A DNA stretch of 64,000 bases from Nonomuraea muscovyensis (GCF_014207745.1 NZ_JACHJB010000002.1:1674001-1738000); one strand, 5' to 3'. Counted from the first letter of the stretch, positions 16,548 to 26,829 are shown. A program made the numbers and translations. Notes: generated by a model not told the origin, from the letters alone.

Positions 16548-18102
16548 CCCGGTCCTTTTGCAGATCGTGCGTCTGCGGGGTGAGGCCGCGCTGCTTGAGG
16601 CGGAGTTTCTCGACTTTCTGGGTCGGGGTCTTGGGAAGGGAGGGGAGGAATTCCACGTAGCGGGGGACCATGTGCCTGGCGCCGGTACGGGCGCAGTGAT
16701 CGGCGAGTTCTTCCGGGGTGATGCTCGCGCCGGGGCGTAGCACGACGCATGCCTTGACGTCTTCCTCGCTGAGTTCGCTGGGGACGCCGATGGCCGCGGC
16801 CTCCAGGACGGCGGGGTGGCTTTCGATGATCTGCTCCACCTCGTAGGCGGAGATGTTCTCGCCGCGACGGCGGATCGCGTCCTTGACCCTGCCGATGAAG
16901 TACAGGAAACCGTCGGCGTCCTGGCGGCCCAGGTCGCCGGTGCGCAGCCAGTCGCCGTGGAAGGCCGCGGCGGTGGCTTCCGGCATGGCGTGGTAGCCGG
17001 ACATGATCAGGCCGGGTTCGCGTGCTCTGATGAGGATCTCGCCGATCTCGCCGGGAGGCAGGTGATAGCCGTTCTGGTCGGCGATGGCAAGTTCGTACTC
17101 GGGGATGGGGCGGCCGCAGGATCCGGGGCGTTTGGGGGCGTCGAGCGGGTCGTAGACGCAGATCCCGCCGTCGGTCAGGCCGTAGATCTCGTAGAGGGGG
17201 AAACCGAACCGCTCTTCCCAGCCGGCCTTCCAGTCGGGCATCGGAACGCCCCAGCCCAGCCGGATCCGGTGGTCGCGGTCGCCGGCGGCAGCCGGTTGTT
17301 TCCAGAGCATCGCCAGGGTCGCGCCCATGAAGTTCATGACGGTGGCGTCGAAGCGGCGGACGTCCGCCCAGAAACCGGAGGTGCTGAAGCGGCGGCCGAT
17401 CGCCGCCGTCGCACCGGTGGCGAGGGCGGCCACGACGGTCAGGGTCGCCGCGTCGACGTGGAAGAGGGGGAACGGGCAATAGAGGACGTCATCGGCGGTG
17501 AAGCCCAGGTTCTGTGCGTGCAGCTGACCTTGCCTGACGACGTAGCGGTGGGAGAGCACACAGGCCTTGGACGGCCCGGTGGTCCCCGAGGTGAACAGCA
17601 TCGTGGCGGGGGAAAGGTCGTCCACGGGGAAAGGGACGGGATGGCGGGCGCTCGTCAGGGATTCGGGGAATGCGGCGAGGACCGGCAGGTCCGCGCGGTT
17701 CGCGGGCGGCTGGGGCGCGCCGTGGACGACGACGGTCGTCAGCCGGGGGAGTTCCGGCGCGACCGCCAGGAGGTTCGGCAGCAGATCGGCGTCGACGACG
17801 GCGACTCGTGCCCCGGTCACCTGGAAAGCGTGCGCCAGGCCCCGGCCGATCAGGGCGGTGTTGACCGGGACGTGGACGCCGCCCAGCCAGTTCACGGCGA
17901 ACCAGGTGAATACCAGCTCCGCGCTGTTGCCCATGAGCGCGACCACCGGCTCACCCGGTTCGATCCCGTGCCGCGCGAGGTCGGCAGCCAGCGCTCCGGC
18001 TCGCTGATGGACCTCGGCGTAGGTGTGATCGCCTTGCTCGGTCCGCAGGAACACCTTGCCGGGAGCACGCCGCGCCTGTGTCCGGAGCAACTCGACGATC
18101 AC
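16543..18102 (-). CDS. acyl-CoA synthetase / AMP-dependent ligase
   Basis: The GTG at 18102 overlaps the amidohydrolase stop (GTGA) and gives 519 residues. The AMP-binding loop LFTSGTTGPSKACVLSH, the adenine-binding motif YEIYGLTDGG, the hinge motif DWLRTGDLGRQD and the C-terminal catalytic lysine region (PKTPTQKVEKLRL) are present, so the enzyme should be active. The sequence is closest to crotonobetaine/carnitine- or long-chain-type CoA ligases (CaiC-like). With the amidohydrolase upstream it likely activates a carboxylic acid released by that enzyme. Substrate not predictable. Confidence 0.88.
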   Translation of the reverse strand: MIVELLRTQARRAPGKVFLRTEQGDHTYAEVHQRAGALAADLARHGIEPGEPVVALMGNSAELVFTWFAVNWLGGVHVPVNTALIGRGLAHAFQVTGARVAVVDADLLPNLLAVAPELPRLTTVVVHGAPQPPANRADLPVLAAFPESLTSARHPVPFPVDDLSPATMLFTSGTTGPSKACVLSHRYVVRQGQLHAQNLGFTADDVLYCPFPLFHVDAATLTVVAALATGATAAIGRRFSTSGFWADVRRFDATVMNFMGATLAMLWKQPAAAGDRDHRIRLGWGVPMPDWKAGWEERFGFPLYEIYGLTDGGICVYDPLDAPKRPGSCGRPIPEYELAIADQNGYHLPPGEIGEILIRAREPGLIMSGYHAMPEATAAAFHGDWLRTGDLGRQDADGFLYFIGRVKDAIRRRGENISAYEVEQIIESHPAVLEAAAIGVPSELSEEDVKACVVLRPGASITPEELADHCARTGARHMVPRYVEFLPSLPKTPTQKVEKLRLKQRGLTPQTHDLQKDRA

Positions 18103-18986
18103 TGGGTGTCTCCGGGGAACGCCTCGGGCTTGAGGCCGAACAGCCGGGCCGCGTTGCCGGCGAACAGCGCCTGGAGCGCCGCCGCGGGCAGGCCGGACTG
18201 CCGCCACTCGGCCAACGCGCGGTGGGGATGCATGACGGGCCAGTCGCTGCCGTACAGGACCTGCTCGCGCAGCACGTTCGGCATCATCGTGAACAGCGCG
18301 TCCCAGCCGGTGCCCGCCTTGGCCACGTACTTGGGAGCCAGACCGCCGAACTCCAGGTACACGGTGGGGTGGCGGCGGGCGACGGCGCACAGTTCGGTGA
18401 CCCACGGCCATCCGGCATGGCAGGCGACGAGCTTGAGGTCGGGGAAGTCGCAGGCGACCTGGTCGAGGAGTTCGGGCCGTTCGTGACGCATGGGGTGCAT
18501 CCGCGAATAGGTCACACCGGTATGCAGGGCGACGACCAGGCCGAGTTCCTCGGCCCGCGAGTACATCGGGTAGAGCGCGCGATCGTCGATGTCGAGGCCG
18601 AAGAAGGCGGGCTGGACGGAGATGCCCAGCAGGCCGGACGCGGACGCCGTGGCGACCTGCGTGGCGATCCGTGTCGGCCACAGGGGGTGCAGGTCGACCG
18701 CGCCGACACCGCTGAACCGGCCGGGGTGCGCGGCCAGCAGGGCGAGCAGCGCGTCGTTCAACGCCTGCGCGGACTCGCCGCCTTCGGACTCGGCGTGGAC
18801 GACGGCATGGCCGATCCCTTCGCCGTCCATGGTTGTCAGCAGGTCGTGCAGGGTTCCCTCGTTGATCTTCCTGCCGAGGTCGAGCACCCGGTCGTACTGT
18901 TCGGCCTGCCGGGGCGGGACCTCGTAGCTGGGCCGGACCCGAAGCTCCTGCGGCAGCCTCATCCGGGCATCGATGATCGTCGTCAT
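18099..18986 (-). CDS. amidohydrolase-2 family metal-dependent hydrolase/decarboxylase
   Basis: The protein is 295 residues; its ATG overlaps the upstream tetR stop by 4 bp. Family signatures include the early HxH-like region (here IIDARMRL, so the first metal His pair is not conserved), the central HTGVTYS segment, CHAGWPW with the second metal His, and the C-terminal GSDWPVMHP aspartate motif. Members act as decarboxylases (ACMSD-like) or hydrolases of aromatic acids. Lack of the N-terminal HxH is shared by some decarboxylase branches. It is the middle gene of a tetR-amidohydrolase-ligase operon. Confidence 0.85.
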   Translation of the reverse strand: MTTIIDARMRLPQELRVRPSYEVPPRQAEQYDRVLDLGRKINEGTLHDLLTTMDGEGIGHAVVHAESEGGESAQALNDALLALLAAHPGRFSGVGAVDLHPLWPTRIATQVATASASGLLGISVQPAFFGLDIDDRALYPMYSRAEELGLVVALHTGVTYSRMHPMRHERPELLDQVACDFPDLKLVACHAGWPWVTELCAVARRHPTVYLEFGGLAPKYVAKAGTGWDALFTMMPNVLREQVLYGSDWPVMHPHRALAEWRQSGLPAAALQALFAGNAARLFGLKPEAFPGDTQ

Positions 18987-19642
18987 GCCAGGGCCTCCTC
19001 GTCGGCGTGCTGGTCGAGTGGCTCAGAGTCGAGCCGGGCCACCTGCAGACCCGTGCCGGACTCCGCCGGCGGCACCGACGGGCAGCCGACGAGCCGGGTC
19101 GCGAGGTCGGCGAACCGGTCCTGGATCTCGGCCACCGACAGCCGTCCGCCGGGGCGATACCAGTTCGAAACCCCGTTGCACATCTCCAGGAGCGCCATCC
19201 GGGTGGTCGAGAGATCGTCGATCTGGAACTGGCCGGTTCGCTTTCCCCGTTCCAGCACCTGCTGGAACATCGACTCGTAGTCGTCGCGCAGACCGAGGAC
19301 GCGTGCGCGGTTGGCCGCCGACAGCGCACGCACCTCGCGGTCCGTCACGTACGAGGTCAGCGGATTGACCGCTTCCATGGCCACGTGCAGCCGGACCAGC
19401 CGGACGAGCTGGACCGCGGGGTCGGCACTGTGATCGAGGGCGCGGCGGCCCCCGTCCAGCAGACCCTCCAGGCAGGCCGCCATGATCGCGACCAGGATCT
19501 CCTCCTTGCCGCCGGCGTAGTGGTAGAGCGTCGCGGAGTTGATCCCCACCTCCTTGCCGAGGTCGCGGATACCGGTGCCCGCATAGCCCTTACGCGCGAA
19601 CAGCCGCACCGCCGCCCGGTGGATCTCAACCAAGCTTGACAT
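18983..19642 (-). CDS. TetR/AcrR-family regulator of the ligase operon
   Basis: About 219 residues from the ATG at 19642. The helix-turn-helix is GTGIRDLGKEVGINSATLYHYAGGKEE, as in KstR2/FadR-like TetR proteins that sense acyl-CoAs. It is the first gene of the operon with the amidohydrolase and CoA ligase, and the start codon lies 7 bp from a palindromic operator, so autoregulation is expected. An acyl-CoA made by the ligase is a reasonable guess for the inducer. Confidence 0.88.
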   Translation of the reverse strand: MSSLVEIHRAAVRLFARKGYAGTGIRDLGKEVGINSATLYHYAGGKEEILVAIMAACLEGLLDGGRRALDHSADPAVQLVRLVRLHVAMEAVNPLTSYVTDREVRALSAANRARVLGLRDDYESMFQQVLERGKRTGQFQIDDLSTTRMALLEMCNGVSNWYRPGGRLSVAEIQDRFADLATRLVGCPSVPPAESGTGLQVARLDSEPLDQHADEEALA

Positions 19643-19648
19643 CAACTA

Positions 19649-19722
19649 CCAATCGATCGATTGACAGATAGCACCCTTTCTATACCGTACTATCCGGCAT
19701 GGTCAACCAATCGATCGATTGG
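19649..19722. promoter_or_regulatory. paired palindromic operators flanking the tetR promoter
   Basis: CCAATCGATCGATTGA (19649-19664) and CCAATCGATCGATTGG (19707-19722) share the perfect core CAATCGATCGATTG. Their centres are 58 bp apart, and the AT-richer promoter segment lies between them. The pair sits between the tetR operon and the truncated FAD gene, so it probably controls both directions. Confidence 0.8.
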
Positions 19723-19785
19723 GAACGTCAGGCGTCGCCCAATGCGGGGCCGGTCGACAAGCTCTGACAGAGAAGGGGAAGGCTG

Positions 19786-19974
19786 ATGAGGCATGAAGTG
19801 ATATCGGGCGGCAGCATCGCCGGCCTGTCCCTCGCGTACCGGCTGCGCAGGTACGGGTTCGCCGTGACCGTGGTCGAGCGGGCACCCGCGCCGCGTCCCG
19901 GCGAGCATGCGGTGGACCTGCGGGGAGTCGCCAAGCAGGTCCCCGAGCGGATGGGAATGGGGCAGACCGAGTAA
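19786..19974 (+). pseudogene. FAD-dependent monooxygenase, N-terminal stump
   Basis: The ATG at 19786 follows GAAGGGGAAGG. The 62 residues contain the FAD Rossmann motif ISGGSIAGLSLAYRLRRYG, the VVERAPAPRPGEHAVDL segment and the PERMGM helix typical of PHBH/PgaA-type aromatic monooxygenases of about 400 residues. The frame then stops at TAA 19972-19974 and no homology continues. It is divergent from the tetR operon and probably once belonged to the same aromatic or acid catabolic module. Confidence 0.75.
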
Positions 19975-20413
19975 GCCCCCAGCATCGTCACAATCTCCGC
20001 TGCTACGCCCATACCACAGCAACGAGAGACATCCTCGAAAGCTACGGGCTATTCCCTGCAAGCCCTAACCTCGATCTAATGAGAGCCAATGGGTCGCCAT
20101 CCGGCAGACTCGGACCTGGTTGCCCCCGGTAGGTGAGCACTCCCTCGATCTGGACCGTGAGTCCTGACGAAAGGCCGTGCCCCTGCCGGCAACCGGGAGA
20201 GTTGATCGCTGATGGGATGTCGTGCCCGATCGGCTTGTTGGGGTGCCGGCGGCAGCGGCGACCGATCACCACACCGCCCCAAGGGCTCCCCTGCCGGCCG
20301 CACCGCAGCGCGTCGCCCGGCGCCAGAGAGGGCGCGCCCCACAGCCGCGCCCTGCGCCTGCCGGCCGGGGACGGCCCCGAGCGGCCGGGCGGCCCGTGTC
20401 CGATGTACCGCTC
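19975..20413. other. intergenic between two truncated genes, nothing recognised
   Basis: The stretch joins the cut 3' end of the FAD gene to the cut 3' end of the ACT paralogue. Base composition is less GC-biased around 19980-20090 than in the surroundings. Short frames on both strands show no family resemblance. It may be the scar of the rearrangement that truncated both neighbours. Confidence 0.4.
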
Positions 20414-21046
20414 TCACACGTGGGCGTAGTGCCCACCGCGCAGGTCGCGGACGGCCTCGCGGTCGATCGAGGTCAGCGGGCGGACGCGGACCTCCACGCC
20501 GTCGGGCAGCTTGACCGTGCGCTCGTCGCCGCGCTGCTCGGCCGACGGCTGCGCGAGCCGGGCGAAGGAGGCCGCGCGGGCGGCTTCGGTCAGCGTGAAC
20601 GGCAACTCCGAGCGGCGCAGCCGGACGGCACGCCGGGGCGCCACGGGCACGACGAGCTGGGTGGGGTCGGGAAGATCACTCACGGCTTCACCATAGATCC
20701 ACCGGGCGTCGTCGGCGCGCAGCAGTTCCCCCAGCAGCTCGGGCAGCCGCCAGGGCGTCGTGCGCAGCCGGGAGGCGAGCAGCAGCGCGCGGGTCGGCTC
20801 GTCGGTCAGCTCGTGGGCGGTGGCCTCGACGACCTGGACGCGACGACCGCCGGCCGTCTCCAGGGCCTCGCGCACGGTCTCGGGGTTGGCGGGGATGTCG
20901 GCGACGAACTCGTCCACCGTGCCGGCGGCGTCGGACTGGACGCTCAGGCCCAGGATGTTGCCGCCCCGCGCGGCCAGTGCCGCTGCTAGGGAGGCCAGCC
21001 GTCCCGGCCGCTCGTCCACCGTGGTGCGGATGCGCAAGAATCCCAT
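20414..21046 (-). CDS. ACT-domain protein, paralogue lacking the GNAT domain
   Basis: About 210 residues from the ATG at 21046 (MGFLRIRTTVDERPGR), chosen by alignment with the paralogue at 4981. The ACT domain and the linker are well conserved. The sequence ends after REAVRDL, exactly where the GNAT domain starts in the full-length copy, and is followed by GGHYAHV and a stop. The product could still bind a ligand but cannot acetylate. Truncation rather than functional specialisation is likely, given the disrupted DNA next to it. Confidence 0.7.
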   Translation of the reverse strand: MGFLRIRTTVDERPGRLASLAAALAARGGNILGLSVQSDAAGTVDEFVADIPANPETVREALETAGGRRVQVVEATAHELTDEPTRALLLASRLRTTPWRLPELLGELLRADDARWIYGEAVSDLPDPTQLVVPVAPRRAVRLRRSELPFTLTEAARAASFARLAQPSAEQRGDERTVKLPDGVEVRVRPLTSIDREAVRDLRGGHYAHV

Positions 21047-21157
21047 GCGAACGAGCATGCCGGGGAGCTGTTACACCTCCGCTAACGTCTCGTTTCATAT
21101 AGCGAGATGTCCGCCAATAATCTGTTTTCGGTTGATCTGACGGCACAGGGGAACCTC

Positions 21158-22834
21158 ATGAACATCCTTTTCCGTGGCGGGCGCGTCTTCACCGCGAAGG
21201 GCGACTTCGCCGAGGCGGTGCTGGTCCGCGACGGGGTGATCGCCGCCGTGGGCACCGAGCGCGAGCTGGCCCGCCTCGCGGGCGGCACCGGCCCTGTCGG
21301 CGCAGTGGACACAGTGAACGCAGTGGACACAGTGAACGCCGTGAACGCCGTGGAAACCGTGGACCTGGACGGCGGGCTGCTGGTGCCGGGGTTCACCGAC
21401 GCGCACATGCATCCGGTGCAGGCGGGGCTGGAGCGCGCCAGGTGCGACCTGTCGGAGGTCTACGGCCTGGACGCCTACCTCGCCAAAATCTCCGATTATG
21501 CGACGAAAAATCGGGATAAGGAGTGGATCGATGGCGGCGGGTGGGACATGTCGGCGTTCCCCGGCGGCCTCCCCCACCGCTCCCAGCTCGACTTCCTCGA
21601 CCGGCCGGCCTACCTGATCCAGCGCGACCACCACGCCGCCTGGGTCAACACCCGCGCCCTCGAACGGGCCGGCATCACCCGCGACACCCCCGACCCGGCC
21701 GACGGCCGCATCGAGCGCGACCCCGACGGCACCCCCAGCGGCGTCCTGCACGAGGGCGCGATGGACCTGGTCGGCCTGCTCACCCCCCGGCCCACGGCCG
21801 AGGACCTGGAGGCGGCGCTGGCCGACGCCGAGAACCACCTGTTCTCGCTCGGTATCACGGGGTGGCAGGACGCGATCGTCGGATCGTACGCGGGCTCGGA
21901 CGACCAGCTCCCCACGTACCTGTCGGCGGCCCGGTCCGGCAGGCTGCGGGCGCGCGTGGTCGGCGCGCTGTGGTGGGACCGCACGCGCGGGCTCGACCAG
22001 ATCGGCGACCTGGTCGAGCGGCGGGAGTCCGCCAAGGGCCTCGACCGGTTCGCCGCCACCTCGGTCAAGATCATGCAGGACGGCATCACCGAGAACTTCA
22101 CGGCCGCGACGCTCGAACCGTACTGCCTGTGCGGCGGCACGGGCCTGTCGTACGTGGACCCGGGCAAGCTGAAGGAGTACGTGCGCGAGCTGGACCGGGT
22201 CGGCTTCCAGGTGCACTTCCACGCGATCGGCGAGCGGGCGGTGCGCGAGGCGCTCGACAGCCTGGAGGGCACCGACCCGGGCAACCGTCACCACATCGCC
22301 CACCTGCAGATCATCGAGCCGTCCGACGTGCCCCGGTTCGCGGCGCTCGGCGTGACGGCCAACCTGCAGCCGCTGTGGGCCACCCACCACGCGCAGATGG
22401 ACGAGCTGACGCTGCCCTACCTGGGAGAGCCGAGGTCCTCGTGGCAGTATCCGTTCGCCGACCTGCTGGCCCACGGCACCAGGTTCTGCGCGGGCAGCGA
22501 CTGGCCGGTGTCCGACGCCGATCCGCTGCAGGGCGTGCACGTGGCGGTCAACCGCACGGAGCCGGGCGGCTCGGTGCACGCCGGCTACCCGACGGCGCAG
22601 ACGCCGTTCCTGCCGGGCCAGCGCATCGACCTGGCCACGGCGCTGACCGCGTACACGGCCGGCTCGGCCTGGATCAACCGCTCCCCCGCCGGGGTGGTCG
22701 AGGCGGGCCGGCCGGCCGACCTGGTGGTGCTCGACCGTGACCCGTTCGCGCTGCCGCCGGAGGAGATCTGGACCACCGGGGTGCGCATGACGTTCGTGGC
22801 CGGCGAGCCGGTGTACCAGCGGGCCGGCGCGTAG
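21158..22834 (+). CDS. metal-dependent amidohydrolase, YtcJ-like
   Basis: The ATG at 21158 (MNILFRGGRVFTAKG) is the likely start; an in-frame ATG at 21107 adds 17 residues. The length of about 558 residues fits the YtcJ/Amidohydro_3 family. Metal ligands appear in FTDAHMHP (HxH), the VHFHAIGERA and NRHHIAHLQ histidines, and CAGSDWPVSD. A short insert near residue 45-65 of the protein consists of repeated VDTVNA units. The enzymes hydrolyse N-acyl or formyl amides; the substrate is unknown. TCTCG and CGAGA arms near 21086-21105 between this gene and the divergent ACT gene could be an operator. Confidence 0.85.
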   Translation: MNILFRGGRVFTAKGDFAEAVLVRDGVIAAVGTERELARLAGGTGPVGAVDTVNAVDTVNAVNAVETVDLDGGLLVPGFTDAHMHPVQAGLERARCDLSEVYGLDAYLAKISDYATKNRDKEWIDGGGWDMSAFPGGLPHRSQLDFLDRPAYLIQRDHHAAWVNTRALERAGITRDTPDPADGRIERDPDGTPSGVLHEGAMDLVGLLTPRPTAEDLEAALADAENHLFSLGITGWQDAIVGSYAGSDDQLPTYLSAARSGRLRARVVGALWWDRTRGLDQIGDLVERRESAKGLDRFAATSVKIMQDGITENFTAATLEPYCLCGGTGLSYVDPGKLKEYVRELDRVGFQVHFHAIGERAVREALDSLEGTDPGNRHHIAHLQIIEPSDVPRFAALGVTANLQPLWATHHAQMDELTLPYLGEPRSSWQYPFADLLAHGTRFCAGSDWPVSDADPLQGVHVAVNRTEPGGSVHAGYPTAQTPFLPGQRIDLATALTAYTAGSAWINRSPAGVVEAGRPADLVVLDRDPFALPPEEIWTTGVRMTFVAGEPVYQRAGA

Positions 22835-23039
22835 ATCCGCTCGTCGTTCCCGATCAGTCGGCTCGGACGGCGGCCGAGTCCTTCGACGGGTCAGCGGCGG
22901 GTGCGGGCAGGGCCCGCCCACGCCCGCCGCGCCTCGACCGGTCGGAGGCGCGACGGACCGCAGGAAGGACCCCACGACAGAACCCCGTGGCAGGACGCCG
23001 GGCAAGGATCCCCGGGCGAGGATCCCCGGGAAGGCGAAA

Positions 23040-23065
23040 GGGCCCCGGCATGCAGCCGGAGCCCT
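23040..23065. terminator. hairpin between convergent amidohydrolase and rbpA genes
   Basis: GGGC-C-CCGGC pairs with GCCGG-A-GCCC around a short loop. No strong T-run follows on either side. It lies between converging genes and just after the rbpA stop. Confidence 0.4.
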
Positions 23066-23098
23066 CACCGTTTCACCGTCCCGCGCGGACGAATGGCC

Positions 23099-23443
23099 CT
23101 ACCAGGGGGACTTCGTGTTGCGCAGGCGCTCGAGCGCCTCTTCCAGGATCGCCTTGCCGTCCTTGTCGCTCCTGCGCTCCTTCACGTAGGCGAGGTGCGT
23201 CTTGTACGGCTCGTTCTTGGGCGGCGCAGGCGGGGCCTGCTCGTCCTGACCGGCCGGAAGGCCGCAGCGCGGGCAGTCCCACAGCTCGGGGACCGCGGCG
23301 TCGCTGGCGAAACTGGGGCGCGTCTCGTGCATGTTGGCACACCAGAACGAGACCCGCACTCTCGGAGCTGCCTCGCCGCGCTCGGCCTCCCCCATCGGGC
23401 CGGCGCCGACACGGCTGCCACGGATCGCGTTGCCACTACCCAC
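23099..23443 (-). CDS. rbpA: RNA polymerase-binding protein RbpA
   Basis: The protein is 114 residues from a GTG. RbpA is an actinobacterial protein that binds the principal sigma factor and stabilises the open promoter complex. The sequence shows the basic/flexible N-terminus (GNAIRGSRVGAG), the central core with the paired cysteines of the zinc-like site (FWCANMHET and WDCPRCGLPAG) and the C-terminal sigma-interaction helix (LEEALERLRNTKSPW). It lies next to secG, as in Streptomyces. Confidence 0.96.
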   Translation of the reverse strand: MGSGNAIRGSRVGAGPMGEAERGEAAPRVRVSFWCANMHETRPSFASDAAVPELWDCPRCGLPAGQDEQAPPAPPKNEPYKTHLAYVKERRSDKDGKAILEEALERLRNTKSPW

Positions 23444-23527
23444 GGATGAACTCCTCGCTCGATCGCCCCGCGAGACACGGGGGGAGAATCACTGTCACGC
23501 GCGTTGACCCGCTCGGGGTCGGGTCGT

Positions 23528-23758
23528 TCAGGGCCTGACCAGCAGACCGAGCGCGACGATGCAGACGAACCAGATCACGCCCGTGATGACGGTCAACCTG
23601 TCGAGGTTGCGCTCCACCACGGACGAGCCGCCGAAGCTCGACGAGAAACCGCCGCCGAACATGTCGGACAGACCGCCACCCTTGCCCTTGTGGAGCAGGA
23701 CGAGCAGGATCATGAGAAGGCTCGCCAGGATGAGGGCGATGGAGATTCCGAGTTCCAC
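23528..23758 (-). CDS. secG: preprotein translocase subunit SecG
   Basis: The protein is 76 residues with two membrane helices (ISIALILASLLMILLVLLH and TVITGVIWFVCIVALGLL) joined by a cytoplasmic loop rich in Gly and Ser (GKGGGLSDMFGGG). This is the accessory subunit of the SecYEG channel. It follows the glycolytic cluster tpiA-pgk-gap on the same strand, a conserved order. Confidence 0.96.
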   Translation of the reverse strand: MELGISIALILASLLMILLVLLHKGKGGGLSDMFGGGFSSSFGGSSVVERNLDRLTVITGVIWFVCIVALGLLVRP

Positions 23759-23857
23759 GGTATGCCTGTTCCTTCAATGCTCTGTGACGCGTGACGATTC
23801 AAACTTGCCTCTAGAGGGTACGGCCTGCTGTCAAATCGCACCTCCAGAACCGCTCAG

Positions 23858-24634
23858 TTAGCCGGCCACATCAGAAAAACGGCAGATCTTGACATACTCC
23901 CCGGCATCGATGCTGGCACCGCCCACGAGCGCGCCATCGACATCGGGTTGAGCCATGATCCCGGCGATGTTGCCTGACTTGACCGAGCCTCCGTAAAGGA
24001 TACGGACCTTGGCGGCCAGTTCGGTGTCGTACAGCTCAGCGAGTCGCTCCCGCAACGCCGCGCAGACTTCCTGGGCGTCCTCGGGAGTGGCCACCTCACC
24101 GGTGCCGATCGCCCACACCGGCTCGTAGGCGACCACTATCGATTGTGCCTGCTCGGCCGGGATCTTGCGCAGCGCATTCTCGAGTTGACCCACGGTGTGC
24201 GCCACGTGGCCGCCCGCCTGCCGCACCTCCAGCCCCTCGCCCACGCACAGGATCGGCGTGATGGAGTGGCGGTAGGCGGCCAGCACCTTGGCGTTGACCA
24301 GGTCGTCGTCCTCGCGGTGATACTGGCGCCGCTCGGAGTGGCCGATCACCGCATAAGTGCAGCCGAGCTTGGCCAGCATGGCGCCCGAGATCTCTGCGGT
24401 GTAGGCGCCGGCATCGTGCTGCGACAGGTCCTGCGCGCCGTACACGATGCGCAGCTTGTCGCCGTCGACGAGCGTCTGCACGCTGCGCAGGTCGGTGTAC
24501 GGCGGCAGCACCGCCACCTCGACCTTGTCGAAGTCCTTGTCGTTGAGCGCGAAGGCCAGCTTCTGGACCAGCGCGATCGCCTCAAGGTGGTTGAGGTTCA
24601 TCTTCCAGTTGCCGGCGATGAGCGGCTTTCTCAC
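23858..24634 (-). CDS. tpiA: triosephosphate isomerase
   Basis: The protein is 258 residues from a GTG, starting 3 bp after the pgk stop. It interconverts dihydroxyacetone phosphate and glyceraldehyde 3-phosphate. The motifs AGNWKMN (catalytic Lys), IGHSERRQ (catalytic His), VAYEPVWAIGTG (catalytic Glu and loop 6) and the phosphate-binding ILYGGSV are all present. Confidence 0.98.
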   Translation of the reverse strand: MRKPLIAGNWKMNLNHLEAIALVQKLAFALNDKDFDKVEVAVLPPYTDLRSVQTLVDGDKLRIVYGAQDLSQHDAGAYTAEISGAMLAKLGCTYAVIGHSERRQYHREDDDLVNAKVLAAYRHSITPILCVGEGLEVRQAGGHVAHTVGQLENALRKIPAEQAQSIVVAYEPVWAIGTGEVATPEDAQEVCAALRERLAELYDTELAAKVRILYGGSVKSGNIAGIMAQPDVDGALVGGASIDAGEYVKICRFSDVAG

Positions 24635-24637
24635 GCG

Positions 24638-25824
24638 TCACCCCTCCAGGGCGGCAAGTCCGGGCAGGGTCTTGCCCTCGAGATATTCGAGGCTCGCCCC
24701 TCCACCGGTGGAAATGTGGGAGAAACCGTCCTCGGGCAGGCCCAGCTTGCGCACGGCGGCGGCGGAGTCGCCGCCGCCGACCACGCTGTAGCCCTCGGAG
24801 GCGATCAGCGCCTCGGCCACCGCCCTGGTGCCACCCGCGAACGCGTCGAACTCGAACACACCCATGGGGCCGTTCCAGAAGACGGTGCGGGCGTCGGCCA
24901 GCTTGCTCGCGAACAGCTCGCGGGTGCGCGGGCCGATGTCGAGGCCCTCGCGGTCGGCCGGGATCGCGGTGGCCTCGACCACGTCGTACGGCGCGTCCTC
25001 GGCGAAGTGGGTGGCCGCCAGCACGTCGACCGGGAGCACCAGGTCGACGCCCCGCTTGGCCGCCTCGTCGAGGAAGCCGCGCACCTGGTCGAGCTGGTCC
25101 TCCTGCAGCAGCGACCCGCCGACCTCGTGGCCCTGGGCCTTGAGGAAGGTGTAGGCCATGCCACCGCCGACGAGCAGCCGGTCGACCTTGGAGAGCAGGT
25201 TGGCGATGACACCCAGCTTGTCGGAGACCTTGGCACCGCCGAGCACCACCACGTAGGGGCGCTCGGTGTCCTCGGTCAGCCGCTTCAGCACCTCGACCTC
25301 GGCGAGGACCAGCCTGCCGGCCGCGTGCGGCAGCATCCGGGGGACGTCGTAGACGCTGGCGTGCTTGCGGTGCACCGCGCCGAACCCGTCGCCCACGTAG
25401 AGGTCGGCGAGGCCGGCCAGCCTGGTGGCGAAATCGCCGCGCAGCGCGTCGTCCTTGGACTCCTCGCCCGGCTCGTAGCGGAGGTTCTCCAGCAGGGCCA
25501 CCTGGCCGTCCTGAAGCCCGTCCACGGTGGCGCGGGCGCTGTCGCCGACCACGTCCGTGGCGAACGCCACGTCGCGGCCGAGCAGCTCGCGCAGCCGCAC
25601 GGCGACCGGCTTCAGCGAGAACTCCGCCTTGACCTGCCCCTTGGGGCGGCCCAGGTGCGCGCAGACGACGACCTTCGCACCCCGGTCCGCCAGCGTCGTG
25701 ATCGTGGGCACCGACGCGCGGATGCGCCCGTCGTCGGTGATCGTCTCCCCGTCGAGGGGGACGTTGAGGTCGGCGCGCACGAGCACGCGCCGACCTCGCA
25801 CGTCGAGATCGTCGAGCGAGCGCA

Positions 25825-25825
<1 letters not shown>
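24638..25825 (-). CDS. pgk: phosphoglycerate kinase
   Basis: The protein is 395 residues from the ATG at 25825, whose first base is the last base of the gap stop codon (TAATG), so translation is coupled. It shows RVLVRADLNVPL, the substrate-binding HLGRPKG, LLENLRYEPGEE, and the nucleotide-binding GGGDSAAAV and STGGGASLE segments. It makes ATP from 1,3-bisphosphoglycerate in glycolysis. Confidence 0.98.

Positions 25826-26829
<1,004 letters not shown>

Noticed and set aside
23000..23035. GGATCCCCGGG direct repeats downstream of rbpA as a regulatory element.
   Set aside because: Two copies in GC-rich intergenic DNA without gene context; chance is likely.
23759..23857. A secG promoter with TTGACA.
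   Set aside because: No acceptable -10 hexamer at 16-19 bp spacing was found.
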